This document shows positions 24,645 through 36,934 of a stretch of DNA of 64,000 nucleotides, piece after piece. Within the stretch, counting starts at the first letter, position 1; every line of letters begins with the position of its first letter. This DNA comes from Biomphalaria glabrata (taxonomy: Eukaryota > Mollusca > Gastropoda > Planorbidae). Position numbers and translations under genes: made by a program. A model generated the notes under the pieces. That model made no database searches, was not told the DNA's origin, and saw only the letters and a list, made by a program, of their open reading frames with translations. The stretch spans positions 27,099,377-27,163,376 of the forward strand of contig NC_074720.1 of assembly GCF_947242115.1 (NCBI RefSeq), given 5' to 3'.

Positions 24645-24913
24645 GATGGTGGGAAGCGTGGTCGAGAGGCCAAGTGCGCTTGAACTTGGCTTGTTTGGCT
24701 ACCTAGAAGGGGGTTCGAGGTTCGACACCCGACTCGGGCAGAGTTGTGTTTACTGAGCGCCTAAAGGCAGCACGGAAAACCAACTCCTAGATACCCCCTC
24801 CCCCCCACCGGTCCACAAATGAGATTGGACCAAAAGCGCTCTGAGCATGCTATAAGCATGAAAGTAGTGCTATATAAAGTATATAAAAACTATAATAATA
24901 TAATAATAATAAT
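24645..24913 (+). mobile_element. tRNA-derived SINE
   Basis: The A-box-like GTGGTCGAGAGGCCAAG is followed about 45 bp later by the B-box-like GGTTCGAGGTTCGACACC, then a body with 'GAGCGCCTAAAGGCAGCACGG', a 3' 'GCGCTCTGAGCATGCTATAAGC' type end and an (ATA)n tail. The tRNA-like head looks Leu/Ser-like, with a long variable region. It does not fold as a functional tRNA gene. Confidence 0.85.
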
Positions 24914-25306
24914 GATTGATTGAATAAAAACATACTTCAAGCAGGAAAGTAATTTACCTAGTGCATGTCTATTCTCTACTTTATAATTTGTATCTTCTGA
25001 GTTCTTTTTCTTTTTGAAAGCTTTAAGGAGCTCCATCTCCGTTATGTGAACACAGAAGATCTCCTTAATGGTGGCTAGAGTCTAGTCAACTTTACTCTTT
25101 AGTCACCCTTGTCTTTATTATTGAGTATAGCTCACTATATTAGTGTCAACTTGAAGAAAGATTTACTGGCTGGATTTACAGACTAGAGGAAGATAAAATT
25201 TAAAATAATAAAATTCTGAATCTAGACATCTAGATCTACTCTTGATATAATTTAAAATTTAGAGATCTAATACCCTAGATCTAGCCAATCTAGGTATCAT
25301 CTAGAA
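24914..25306. other. Stretch without a gene
   Basis: AT-rich with CTAGATCT-type motifs. 'CACAGAAGATCTCCTTAATGGTGGCTAGAG' lies in the middle; no supported exon. Confidence 0.5.
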
Positions 25307-26689
25307 CAGTGTTTCCCAAACTGTGTTTCGCAAGGCCTGTCTAAGTGTTCAACAAACTAAAACTAACTGCTTGTAAATTAAAACCTAAGCAAAAGCAAAA
25401 AAGAAAATACAAATAAATTTTATTAGCTCTTCTCAGTAATGGTGAATTTTGAACTGATCTAGAATATGTCCAAAATTAAGCAACTGATTTTTATTTTTTT
25501 TTTAATGAAAGATAGTTTTTAAATTATAAAATTTCCTCAACTAACCAAAGTAATTCTTGTAAATATATATGTAGTTCTAGATCTAAATCTATTTTCAACT
25601 TGTATATTTATGATAGCAATATATATATATATGTAAAGTCTAGCTATAATTATGTGTTTTTCTTTTTTTTTTAATCTTAGAATGCAATAAACTTTGAAGT
25701 GAAATTTTCTGTAAATCTTATAAATGTCTAGGTTTCCACCAAGACCTCACTAACGGTTTTCTTCTATTTTTATATTTATTTCTGCTAATTTGCTTACATT
25801 CATACAAGATTGACACATTTTTCATTTGAAATATCAACAAGGCATCTTAATATTTTTTCTCACATTTTTTAAATATCCATTTTTACAAGTTTTCTTAATG
25901 TTAGGCAACATAAGGCTACTAATTTAGACCTACGCGAGAATGTTGTAATTTTATGTTGTTTTTCTTTAATCTACCTGCAATTTTCTGCATTTAGTAGGAT
26001 TACATAAAAAGTATAAAAATGGTGTTGAATTTGATGCAAAACTGTTCTTTATTAAAGAATTATATTAGTCTACTATGACTATAAAGAAAAAACAAGCAGG
26101 AACTTCAACAAATGGAAGAAGAAGATATACAAGTGCTTATAACTGAAAAAGAAAATAATTCAGAAACTGTTGTTTCTTCAAAATTGAAAATATCATAAAT
26201 CATAAATGTAATACTTTTGAAAAATAAATAATATTTCTAAAATCATTTAGAATATCATATGATTTAGTTAGAATAATTTCAATTATTGTTTTATTTAAAC
26301 AAAAAAGAAATGCATATATAATCCAGCCCCTAAAATAAGTAATTTCAATGTGTTCCAATAAATTCTCAGAATGTGAAAAGTGTTCCATTTAGTCCATTAA
26401 TATAATTAGATGTAGACTTATCTATATTATAAAGTAGAATGTGAGGGGTATGTATGTATGGATGTATGTTACTTATAGACATCAAAACGCTCGACCAATC
26501 TTGATAAAACTAGGCAGGAATGTTCCTTGGGTACCAACTTAGACCGTAGTGTATGTATTGTAGCCCTAAAACAAACTTAAGACCCTCAAAAAAATAAAGT
26601 TGTCCGACTCTATTACAGCTATAGTATTTTATGGATCTAGGCCATGTCTACAATGTTGACATGAGAAAAGATAGAAAGGATTTAGACCT

Positions 26690-27480
26690 AGATCTAATTT
26701 TAAGAAATACACTTTGCGCAGATAGTTTTTTACTTTGACACATGAAAAGACAAAAGAAGATTCATTGATTTCATTATATAATAAAATTAACCTTCGATTT
26801 TGTGTTTCGAAAGCATTTTTTACATAAATTAGTTCCTTATATATGTGACTACAGATTTCCTGACGAACATTCTTTCATTAGACAATAGCCTACCGTAATG
26901 AATCACGTACTAAATATTAATTCGTTTAATTGCTTACTTTATAATCCCATCCCTAGATCTAAAACTCTAATTCAACTCTAAGATGATAAAACTTCTCTTC
27001 GCACAGATAGTTTTATACTTTAATACATAAACATATTAATTAAAGTCCATTCATTTCATATTTTGATCAAATAAACATTCAAATTTGGTTTTCTAAAGCT
27101 ACATTCGTTTACGAAAGCTGCGAAGCCGAGTTAAAGGCCTAGATCTATATTCATTCATGAATCGCGTACTAAAAATTATTTCGTTTTATTGTTACTTTAT
27201 AATCCCATCCCTAGATCTAAAACTCTAATTCAACACTAAGATGATAAAACTTCTCTTCGCACAGATAGTCTTATACTTTAACACATAAACATATTAATTA
27301 AAGTCCATTCATTTCATATTTTGATCAAATAAACATTCAAATTTGGTTTTCTAAAGCTACATTCGTTTACGAAAGCTGCGAAGCCGAGTTGAGATAGGCC
27401 TAGATCTATATTCATTCATGACTCGCGTACTAAAAATTATTTCGTTTAATTGTTCACTTTATAATCCCATTTATTTAACA
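26690..27480. repeat. ~260-bp tandem repeat, about 3 copies
   Basis: 'ATCCCATCCCTAGATCTAAAACTC' recurs 260 bp apart with nearly identical following sequence to 'GCGAAGCCGAGTT'. A more diverged copy precedes them. The unit includes 'CGCACAGATAGTTTTATACTTT'. Confidence 0.85.
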
Positions 27481-27634
27481 AAGCTATCGCTCTTTTCGTT
27501 TTTAATAGATAAGAATGTATCGACTTCGGGTACACCATTTTCGCAAAACTAATTTTATTTTCGTAGCGAAAGAGAAATAACGTGAAAGGATCATTAGCTA
27601 CGTTTAACATACATCTAAATCCAATCCACTAGAT

Positions 27635-28326
27635 CAGTGATGCTCAGCCTAATTCGACCTGCGGGCCATGTTTATTTCCGACACTCATTTCGCGGGCCAC
27701 ATGACCGAAAATGTACATAATCGAAATGAAATTGACCTAAAAGAATTTTATTAGAAACCAGTGGATCTAATACTTGCATTAATTTATAGGATATCAATAG
27801 GATATTAACTGGCTTCATTTCTCTCTTAAAATGTGAGCATCTTTGTAGCTAACTTTACCAACGACTAATTTTCTTGTCTCTTTTTGGTAAATGTTCCCAT
27901 CTATCCTCCAATTTCTAGCCTTAGTTGAACAATCTTTTATTCGCGGCTCAAACCAAGAATGCCGTCATTTTTGTTTTATAAAGCCGTATAGATTTTGTTG
28001 TTTTTAAAACAGCTACAACTTACAAAAAAAAAAACATGTTAGTTTATTATCATGTTCCAAAAAAAATTAATTAAAGATCCGTTCAATTTTCCTGGTATGA
28101 TTCTAAATTCAGAGTCAACTTGTAGTTTCTTCGGCTCTCTCATTTCATAAACCTACACATTTTAAATGGCATGGAACCAATTCATCAGAGAAAAAGTCAG
28201 GACCCTAACGTGGGTAAAGATACATTTTTCAACCTAATCTACACTTTATGCAGACGTTTCGGCGGGCCGGATAAAACCACATCGCGGGCCGGATCTGGCC
28301 CGCGGGCCGTATTTTGGGCATCACTG
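27635..28326. mobile_element. 692-bp hAT-like element with perfect 8-bp target repeat
   Basis: Ends CAGTGATGCTCAGCC and CAGTGATGCCCAAAA (complement) are flanked on both sides by CACTAGAT (27,627-27,634 and 28,327-28,334). Subterminal GC-rich 'GCGGGCCA' and 'GGCCCGCGGGCC' blocks are typical of a widespread hAT type. Non-autonomous. Confidence 0.9.
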
Positions 28327-28589
28327 CACTAGATTATTCAAAAGCAAATGTTTTAATTTAAAAAAAAAAATGGATTTAAGCCTATTAGCTATTTTTACAT
28401 TGACACATTCGCTTTACTTATTACATTATTATTTCGTCTAATTGTTTACAAAACACTCTCAGTGACTATATCGAAAGTAATGCGCAAATAAAGACCCGCG
28501 GGTCGCGGGTAACATTATACATATGTCTAGTAATCTTATATTTATATAAGTCAAGTTTTAGAAAAAAAAGTTTGGGAAACACTATGATC

Positions 28590-30442
28590 TACATACAATA
28601 TCAATCATAAGCTAGACAGAATCTAGATATATACTAGTAACTAGGTACTTTGATAAAAAATTCAACTTTAATGAATCTAAATTCTAAATCTAACTAATAG
28701 TCTTAGAATTAAACTCTAATGAAAGGATTTTGGAGAGATACCTTTACTGACCACCATGTTGTTTTTAAGCATATTTATCTCCCTTACCTATATTAAACTT
28801 TTTTTTAAAAAGAGATTTTTGTTCTTATGCCGTCAACTTATGAATTTTTAAGTGTATTTACTGAAATGAAGGTCTAAAAATAATGTTAATAATAAATTGA
28901 TGAAGTTGTTTCTTCTTTTTTTTCAATAACTTTTTTTAAAGAGAGTTTTTTGTTCTTATGCTATCATTTTAAATTAATTTTAATATTAGATCTAATAGCT
29001 GCTAGCAAGAAAGACAAAACAGCAACAGAAAAAAGTTGGCAAGTAATTCAAGGGAGATACTCTAGTATTATGGCGTATTTCCAATGACAATATATAGACT
29101 AGTAATAAGAAATAAAACTTTAAAATATATATTTTAAAAACTATTAATCTCTGTGGAAATCAAATTACATATTTGTAATCTGCATTTTTTTCTGCATATT
29201 CTTAAAATATAAGAGAAACATGATTTAGCGTTTCTAGTCACGTAAACTAATACCGAAACCTTGATCTTTATCTAGGTCAGTCTAGATTTTAGATAACTAA
29301 ATATTGACAAAAATAGAATAATAATAATAATAATAATTTTATTTATAAAGCGCTGTTAACAAACAAAAAAATGAATAGGGTTTGTTGGACTAGTCCGTTT
29401 CGTTTCATTGATTAAAAAGTATTGGGCCGGAAGTCGCTTTTTTCCCTATATATCTTTGTATTTTTCAGTTCTCTTTTTAAATTAAACTGACATTATTATG
29501 CTATAATTTTAAGTGTACCTGATAGAGAAAAAAATTCTTCACAAAAATACGGGTAGTTGGGATATAACCCGATAGAGGCTATAAAAAGAAAAGACCTGAA
29601 ACTAGCGCGTGAAACTACACATTTACAGTACTTTATTTGATGAGTATTTTACCCAAGATCTGTGTTGTTTTTTTAGGACTAGTTTATTTCATGTACCCGG
29701 CATTTTCCGATACACAATTTCATACACAAAATAATTGTTGAAAAAAATTGTAGTTATTTTAAACTTTAAATGATTACTTGAAAAGGTGTTACTCTAATCA
29801 ATTTTGAATATTATTTTGTTATAAATGTCACTGTTTATTTTGTGTCTGTTCTAGTTTCTTAAATTTTTCTTGAGTAAAGGGGTCGTTTTTCTCCTAATGG
29901 GTATACCTGATTTACCTGAATAGCCTTTGTAAAAATATATTGATCCTAAATAATGCTATGTTTATAAACGAAAAATCGCATGGCTGCATTATGATGAATG
30001 TACGTGTTAGTTCAATATATTTTATATTACTAGGTAACTATAAATAACCGCATAAATAGACGTAAGTTAATTTTTTTTTTTGTTAGATAAAGTCATATGG
30101 CAAATTTTTTTTATATCCTAATTCTAAAAAGGAATAATAATAGAATTATACAGTAAAAATAATCACTAAGTTTTTAATTTTAATAGTTTTGAAAGTCTAA
30201 CTGAGTTTCTGCTTTTGCAGATGTACACAAGCTACACTATGAGTCAGTCCATCTCTTTTAATTGTTTAGAAATGAGTCTAAAAATGTAGGCTTCGATATT
30301 TTTAGCCTGAATTTAAGAAGTTACAAACTTCAAACAACTAATATATTGCCTCTTCCATAAAACTTTGTACTTAAAAAATAAATTAATCCAATGCTCGAAA
30401 TCCTGCTTGTATACTTAGGCCCTATTTAAATCGATCCAGTAT
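28590..30442. other. AT-rich stretch without a gene
   Basis: Only an (ATA)n run followed by 'TTTTATTTATAAAGCGCTGTTAAC' (29,325-29,365), which looks like the tail of a minus-strand SINE or LINE. Confidence 0.55.
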
Positions 30443-30448
30443 CAATGT

Positions 30449-31414
30449 CAGACCTGCCTATACCAAAAAAAGTCCAAATGCGTAACGCTGATGGTCAAAT
30501 TGCGTATTTTGGCACCAGAATGCGTAACACTTACTAACACTTACGCGATCCACTATTAGATCTACAATCTAAATCTAGAACAATACGACAATAGAGATGA
30601 TATCTAGACTAGATCTGGATCTATGTCTATATAATGAATATAATCTACTCTAGATCTGGGCCCAAGGACTCAAGAGTGTTACTGATGCCGTGGATCCGCT
30701 ACAAACGTAGGTCTACTCCAAACTTTCGTAGGCCTACCTTCATCCTGTATCTATTCTATACTAAGACTAAGAATCTAGTCTAGATCTAGACTAGATGGTA
30801 GTAGATGTTATCGATCTAGATCGATCTAGTCAATCTAAATCATACAACTAAATTGGATCTAGATTCTAGAGTAATGTAGAGAATCATGACATAACTAGCT
30901 AGATCTATTCCTGTATTACAATTTATCTAGATTCTAGATCTAGAATCCAGATCTAGATTAGATATCTACACTGTCACTCAATGTGTTTTGAATCGATAGC
31001 ACTTCGATATTTTTTTCTATACAAATGAATACGGGAATCAGGGATTCAACATAATTAATTTCTACTAATGAAGTTACAAAATAAAAAGTCACGTTGGAGT
31101 AGGCCTATCAGCTAACTGACGGTACCAACCATCCACTCCCTCACTCTCGCGTTCTTCATTTCTTGACTAAATCTAATTGCTTTTAAGAACAAATCAACGT
31201 ATAGATCTGGACACAATGTGTTCCCCCACCTTTTATGTCCCCCCCCCCCAACAGGACGGCTTAGCGTGACCTCCGTGACCGCTCGTAAGCTTGTCAAGAG
31301 AGGGGGAAAAAAAAGGATACAAAATGCGTAACGCGACGGGTTAAATGCATATTTGCAATTTTTGGGAGATTTTGCGTAACGAATACGCATTTTGCGTAAC
31401 GGTAGGCAGGTCTG
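30449..31414. mobile_element. 966-bp TIR element with 6-bp flanking repeat
   Basis: Inverted ends CAGACCTGCCTATACC and CAGACCTGCCTACCG. Both flanks are CAATGT (30,443-30,448; 31,415-31,420). Subterminal 'ATGCGTAACGC' motifs occur on both sides. The middle is dense in CTAGATCT motifs. No transposase. Superfamily uncertain. Confidence 0.75.
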
Positions 31415-31932
31415 CAATGTATTAAGTAGCAATAACCCCGCAAAAAAATTAAATGAAAGAAGATTGAGATATACATATATTTTTGTGACGGTACGCACCG
31501 GTACGGGGTATTGGCACCTTTTTTCAATGTCGGGAAAAATGATTACTTTTCTTGTAATTCAACGTTAATTGTTAATTTATTATTAGTTGAATGTTAGGCA
31601 ATCTATCACTGAGTACCGGAGCCTCTTTTTTATTTTTACAAAAAAAAAAAAAAAAGAAATACAAATATACTGTTATAAACTTGGTGGTGGCACAGAGAGG
31701 GGTAGTGGTGTGTGTGTAGTCAGCCGACGCAAATCGCCCCAGGCCAGCGCTAGAGGAGCGGTCAACCGTGACGAGCTACGACGGTCAGCCGAGTCGAGTG
31801 TCAACAGGACAGTTCGGGAAAGATCGCCGTCGTGAACAAGAGCTCAGGAGCGTCACGAGAGATGTAGTCATCTGACCACCTAGAAACGTCGAGCGGCGTT
31901 CTGTCCGGTTCGAAAAGGCCAGTAGGGATCCT

Positions 31933-31939
31933 ATATAAG
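31933..31939 (+). promoter_or_regulatory. TATA box of the solo LTR
   Basis: TATATAA in a GC-rich context inside the LTR fossil, at the expected place for the U3/R boundary. Confidence 0.55.
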
Positions 31940-32999
31940 AGCAGAGGCGACGCAGTCAAGACGGTTCAGAAAGCGGGTTCACGACAGGAGTTCAGAACAT
32001 GGTCGACTACAGCACAGTTCAACGGTGTGGTCCTGTACGGAGCATTACGACGGTTCAGTGCGGAGTACTGTCAAGTACAGTTGAGACGAACGGCGTCTTG
32101 ATCGAGTCCGACACAACGAGCCCAAGTGTGTGAAGTCAGTACCGAACTGTTGAACCCAGTGCAAGCCCGGAACGAGACGGAGAGGCCAGTGCAAGACTTG
32201 ATACGGCGGAACGGTGTTATCGGAGAGATATTTGTTATCGCAGAGCTATTTGTAGGGTAACGTGGGGCAAAAAGCCCCCCCCCTAAGCTTCTATGGCCTA
32301 TACAAGCTAGCTTATTAATATAATTTTATCTTAAATTTGGTTTTCATTTAGTGTTACATGTCTAATTTACAAATTAGTTTTTAAAATAAATTTATTTCAA
32401 TGCATCTAAAAATTATTGCATGAAATTAAAAAAAAATTTTAAGGGACATTTTACCCCACACTTGGGGCAAAAAGCCCTTCCAAGGGCCACTTACCCCCAA
32501 AGCAAAAATTGTGGTAAATAAAGAATTTAATTGCTTTTTAAATCTCTTAGGTGTATATATTATTGTGTATATATATTTGTATGTGTAATTTTGTTTTCAA
32601 ATAATTTTTTTTTTATCCTTGCACACAAGAATAATAATGATAATTGATTATTAATTATGTTCAAGCAAATAAGGATTTTCTTTTCTTCGTAGATGTTTGT
32701 TTTTGTGTATAAATTTAGGCTGGTAATTTTGTTTTCAATTTTAGTTTGTAAACAAGGTAAAAAAGAAAATTGATTAAAATGCAGAAGCAAAATTAATGAA
32801 AACTAAAAACTTTAAAAATTATTTTTATGTTTTTCAGCTCTTAGTTGTATGTATTAGTGTACCAGTATGTAATTATATAAACACATGAATTTGTTTTTAA
32901 ATAATTTTAGCTTGCGATATTTGGTATACACAAACATAAATAATAAATTTTGACAAACAAATTTAAAAAGTATAAGTGAAATATTTAATAATTATAAAT

Positions 33000-33121
33000 G
33001 TAATTTTTTCGGAGACATTGTTAAGTGGCATCCCATCAGCGATAGCTTTTAAATCTCCTGTCAAGAATGTTGACCATACGAGCCTTGTGTTTTTCTCTGG
33101 TAATTTCTTAACATTTTCTGA
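33000..33121 (-). other. Short coding-like stretch in the TIR element
   Basis: On the minus strand an acceptor-like CATTTCAG is followed by an open frame reading ENVKKLPEKNTRLVWSTFLT and then GDLKAIADGMPLNN. Composition looks protein-like, but no family is recognised and no partner exon was found. It could be a transposase remnant or a captured host exon. Confidence 0.35.
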
Positions 33122-33267
33122 AATGAAAAAAAAATATAAAAATTTTTTTTTTTAAATTAAATTGTGCACATTTTAAACTTTAAAAGCTTATGGATCTCAA
33201 AAGATAAATATATATAATTCCAAACATAGCAGGCAAAAGTAGAATAAATAATAACGATCTAGAAAAT

Positions 33268-33430
33268 GGATGGCTACTTGGTCGTGCAGTTTGCGCGCTG
33301 GACTGTCGTTCAGATTTGTCAGTGGTCCAGGGTTTAAACCCTGCCCGCTCCCATCCCCTGTCGTCCTGCGGGAGGTTTGGACTAGGAAGTAATAATCTTC
33401 AACTCTGAAGGAACATCTGAAACATTTTAC
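33268..33430 (+). mobile_element. tRNA-derived SINE
   Basis: 'TGGCTACTTGGTCGTGCAGT' (A-box region), 'GGTCCAGGGTTTAAACCC' (B-box region), then 'CTGCCCGCTCCCATCCC' and 'TTCAACTCTGAAGGAACATC'. It is repeated at 33,681-33,835 by the tandem duplication. Related copies: 9,355-9,475 and 40,125-40,270. Confidence 0.8.
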
Positions 33431-34110
33431 AAACAGAAAATATAAATCTATAGTTAAACTTACTAATATGGTATTTATAGACTAGATCTACAGCCCTACT
33501 GGATCTTACTATTACTTTCTAATCTAAGTATCACAAATACGCATACTAATTGCTGTCTCATCTGGATTGACTATAATACCCCAAATCACTATCGCGTACA
33601 GAATAAAAATCTATTATTATAGATTTATATAATGATACAGACATATAGAAATAGATCCACTAGATCTAGACTAGATATTTTGGTCGTGCGGTTTGCGCGC
33701 TGGACTGTCGTTCAGATTTGTCAGTGGTCCAGGGTTTAAACCCTGCCCGCTCCCATCCCCTGTCGTCCTGCGGGAGGTTTGGACTAATAAGTAATAATCT
33801 TCAACTCTGAAGGAACATCTGAAACATTTTACAAACAGAAAATATAAATCTATAGTTAAACTTACTAATATGGTATAATAATATAATTTATAGACTAGAT
33901 CTACAGCCCTACTAGATCTTACTATTACTTTCTAATCTAAGTATCACAAATACGCATACTAATTGCTGTCTCATCTGGATTGACTAGAATACCCCAAATC
34001 ACTATTGCGTACAGAATAAAAATCTATTATTATAGATATATATAATAATATAATGATATAGACATATAGAAATAGATCTACTAGATCTAGAATCTAGACT
34101 AGATATAATA
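33279..34110. repeat. 402-bp tandem duplication carrying a SINE
   Basis: Copy 1 is 33,279-33,680 and copy 2 begins at 33,681. They differ at only a few positions and small indels. Confidence 0.85.
33681..33835 (+). mobile_element. tRNA-derived SINE (duplicated copy)
   Basis: Same SINE as 33,268-33,430, lacking its first bases; it arose by duplication rather than insertion. Confidence 0.8.
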
Positions 34111-35101
34111 TTTTATTAGATTTATTTAAAATAGATCTAGATTTAGATATATTTTTCTTATTTACATTTTAGATCTATTGAACTTGTATTTATATAATTT
34201 ATTCTTAGATGCCAGTCTAGAATTTTGTAGATTATAATTATAGATCTAGTTAAATATAAATCTAGAATAATCTTAAATCTAGCGACAATGATTTCTAGAT
34301 TTTATACATCTAGATCTTTTATGACCAGATTTCAATAAAGGCTTCCTGCCCCCAACTCTAATGGGCATTTTACCCCAACATAGGTGATGTTGGAACGATC
34401 AATATATTAACTTTCACCATGGCATGTCGCTTTTAGAGTATAGCAACATCTATAAGGATTTCAATTGAAAATCCTTTGCAAAGAATATTTACAATTAAGG
34501 ATAAAATAACACATAATAAAAATACAGACAAATAAAATGAGCCCTTACCTTATAGTGAGATGGGTAGAAAAATTCAAAGTGATCTGTGACGATAAATTGA
34601 AATGCTACTACATCAAGCTCAATGTGCATTAAAAGAACGGAAGTAAGCTATCTCAGGAAGTCTTAATTTGAATCATCCAATAAGCCATTCGCACAAAAAT
34701 TAAGAAAGGCCTTTTACCCCGAAGGGCTTTTTGCCCCACGTTACCCTACTATTCTACGTGCTGCTAATTGTACAGTATTGGCTGTTATTTATGGACATTA
34801 AACCTTTACGTTATTTTGGAGCCCTGACTTGTCAAGTTCTTTAAGTTGGTGGTGTATGGTGCAGTTTGCAGAGAGCCTGGATAGTGAGATTCGTAACAAT
34901 ACTTTTAGCCGACATGCCGTTTTATTAAAAACACCTCTATGTGAACTTCTTCTGTCTTAGACAGTCATTATTTTAGACTAGATTTAAGTAGAGTCTAGAC
35001 CTAGATTTAATAGGCCTATTATTATTTAAAAATAATAATAATCAGTCATTATAGACATCATTCGCAATTTTATTATTAGGTCTGGGCCATAGACATATAT
35101 A

Positions 35102-36926
35102 GGAAAGGCCCATCAGCGAAATGGCATATAAAGCGAACACCTCCCCGTAATTTTTATCCATTCTTATTTATTTCAAAAGTAACTGCAGAACTAATAAAAT
35201 GGTATTGCAAAGACTCCATTTTTCTACATTTCCCACATATTCACTTTCGTTTTCCCTCATAAAATAAAGCATAGCTGAAGGTCAAAGTTGACATGCATGG
35301 AAATTTCATTCTCAAAACGTTTCCGGATAAACGAGAATAGGTCCGAACTTAAGGCGATTTTAAAGCACCACTGGACATCGGCCGAAAATAAATCGCCTAT
35401 TATGCTTCTAAATAGATGAAGAAATAGTTAGCTAGAATAACTAAGGCTATTCATTCCGTTGAAAAAAAAATATCATGGGGTGTTCGCTCAAAATGACCTT
35501 TTAACTGAAAACCTATTCAGCGAAACCCCTATTATAAGCTTAAAAAGCCATTAATAATAATTTAGTTACTGATTTATTCTGTTTTTCTTTTTGTCTTATC
35601 TATCGTTATTGTTTGTAAACTGAAATATTAAAATAATAGGCCTATTTTTAACCTTAACCCAATGTCTTCGATTTCGAAGATTAAGGATTAGTGCAGTAGC
35701 CTACATGTTTCACATGTCTACGCCCAGTTGCGACCAGCATATTTTCCCGCATTTTCTTTCCGTCTAAAATGTTTGACTCACACATCTCTCTCCAACAGTC
35801 ATATACTGACAGTTACTTTCCTCTATGCCAGTGAGGGTGAAACGACGCATCATTTGATCTTAACAGCGCTTAGGCCTATACGATTTATACGGGAGGGGGG
35901 GACCTCTGTTTTTACCGTCCTCCTTTTTTTTAACTGGCTGGTTAACCTCTTGTTACTAATTGATGATATTAATATGTGTATAGATGTTTAAAAGAAGATA
36001 AGAATTCATTTTCACTGGGTTCCCCCACCATTCTGAGATTAGAATTTCAGGAGATTTCCAAGAGTTTTCCAGGAGAAAATATTCGATTTTAGGAGCGGAA
36101 AAAACGCTAACTTTATATTTAGTAATAAATATAAGAATTACCATATAATATACATGAATAAAATTACAAGATCTCTCCTGAGCCTTTTGTCTCCATGCCC
36201 GAAACCCAAGTTGTTGTAGATCTACCTCCCATACATCATCAATCCATCGCATTCGGGATCTGCCTTTGGGTCAATCAGCGCGCGTGTGTGTCGGGGGGGG
36301 GGGGGGGGAGGTCGAGTTGATGTTGATTAAATTAAGTGCACTGAACATGTGTTCTTAAAAAAATAGTCACAGTAACGAGAGTTTATGAAATGGAGAGTAA
36401 AATGACGTGGACTAGCCTATAGGGAGGAGGCGAAATAGAATTTTGTAGTTTCTTTCTTTCTCTAAAAGAAAAATATTTGATCTCAAGTTTCGTAGGCTAT
36501 ATAGACATCAGTTCCAAGCAGAGATAGGAGATGTGGAGCACGAGAAAAGTGAAAACAAATTTAGGCCTAATGTCAAAAGGAGGACAATAGTTAGGCTATA
36601 ATGCTTCATGGAAGAAGTTAGATGATAGAACTAATTCAAGCATAATTTCCTATATTTTAACATGCTATTTCGCTATTTTTTACGGCCTTTCGCTCATTAT
36701 GACTCCCGCGAAAATTGCGTTCGCTGATTAGGTCCGACCCCTACCGCAAGTTGACTTGAATTATAAATTTAATAGCTGATATGGAAAAAAGATTCAAATT
36801 TAGTTTTATAGCCCAATAGCTGAGGAGTCCGCAGATGTTTTCATCTTTTTAATAAGTTTAACCATTGCGGAGTTATAAATTCTAAACTAAAAACTGGCAC
36901 AAAAGCGTTCGCCATTGGTCCTTTCC
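35102..36926. mobile_element. 1.8-kb TIR element, copy 1 of a tandem pair
   Basis: Ends GGAAAGGCCCATCAGCGAA and GGAAAGGACCAATGGCGAA (complement of right end) are imperfect inverted repeats. CATATATA flanks it at 35,094-35,101 and 36,927-36,934. It contains a decayed LINE-like piece on the minus strand (36,130-36,250, 'EVDLQQLGFRAWRQKAQERS'). Superfamily not assigned. Confidence 0.8.
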
Positions 36927-36934
36927 CATATATA

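Larger units (their letters stand above)
26421..28530 (+). mobile_element. Helitron-like element (second level of the nest)
   Basis: Starts TCTATATTATAAAGTAG after an A, with an early GTATGTATGTATG run. It ends ATATGTCTAG before a T, preceded by a GC-rich palindromic ACCCGCGGGT. Interior: about three copies of a 260-bp tandem unit (26,690-27,480), then the inserted hAT. No Rep or helicase recognised. Confidence 0.6.
25307..28585. mobile_element. hAT-like element, outer member of a three-level nest
   Basis: The left end CAGTGTTTCCCAAACT and the right end complement to (C)AGTGTTTCCCAAACT form inverted repeats. The flanks ATCTAGAA and ATCTACAT agree at 6 of 8 bases. The interior contains the Helitron 26,421-28,530. 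No intact transposase. Confidence 0.6.
32255..34746. mobile_element. 2.5-kb TIR element with TA target repeat
   Basis: Inverted ends GGGTAACGTGGGGCAAAAAG meet at both sides, flanked by TA. Subterminal copies of 'TTTTACCCCA' and 'GGGGCAAAAAGCCC' recur at 32,445-32,510 and 34,365. TA targets suggest a Tc1/mariner/pogo-type origin (inference). The interior holds a duplicated 402-bp block with SINEs and a short coding-like stretch at about 33,000-33,120. Confidence 0.75.
31671..34898 (+). mobile_element. Solo LTR interrupted by a TIR element
   Basis: Ends TGTTA...TAACA with a 4-bp target repeat ATAC (31,667-31,670 and 34,899-34,902). Without the inserted element (32,255-34,746) the LTR is about 740 bp. 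It is GC-rich, unlike its surroundings, and has a TATATAA box at 31,933-31,939. No internal region remains, so it is a solo LTR left by recombination; family uncertain (Gypsy- or BEL-type by target length). Confidence 0.75.

Noticed and set aside
24645-24730. Functional tRNA gene
   Set aside because: A and B boxes are present, but the arms do not pair well and a SINE body and (ATA)n tail follow.
31587-31835. 82-codon frame rich in Arg/Ser
   Set aside because: It overlaps the GC-rich solo LTR start and a poly-A run; a compositional artefact.
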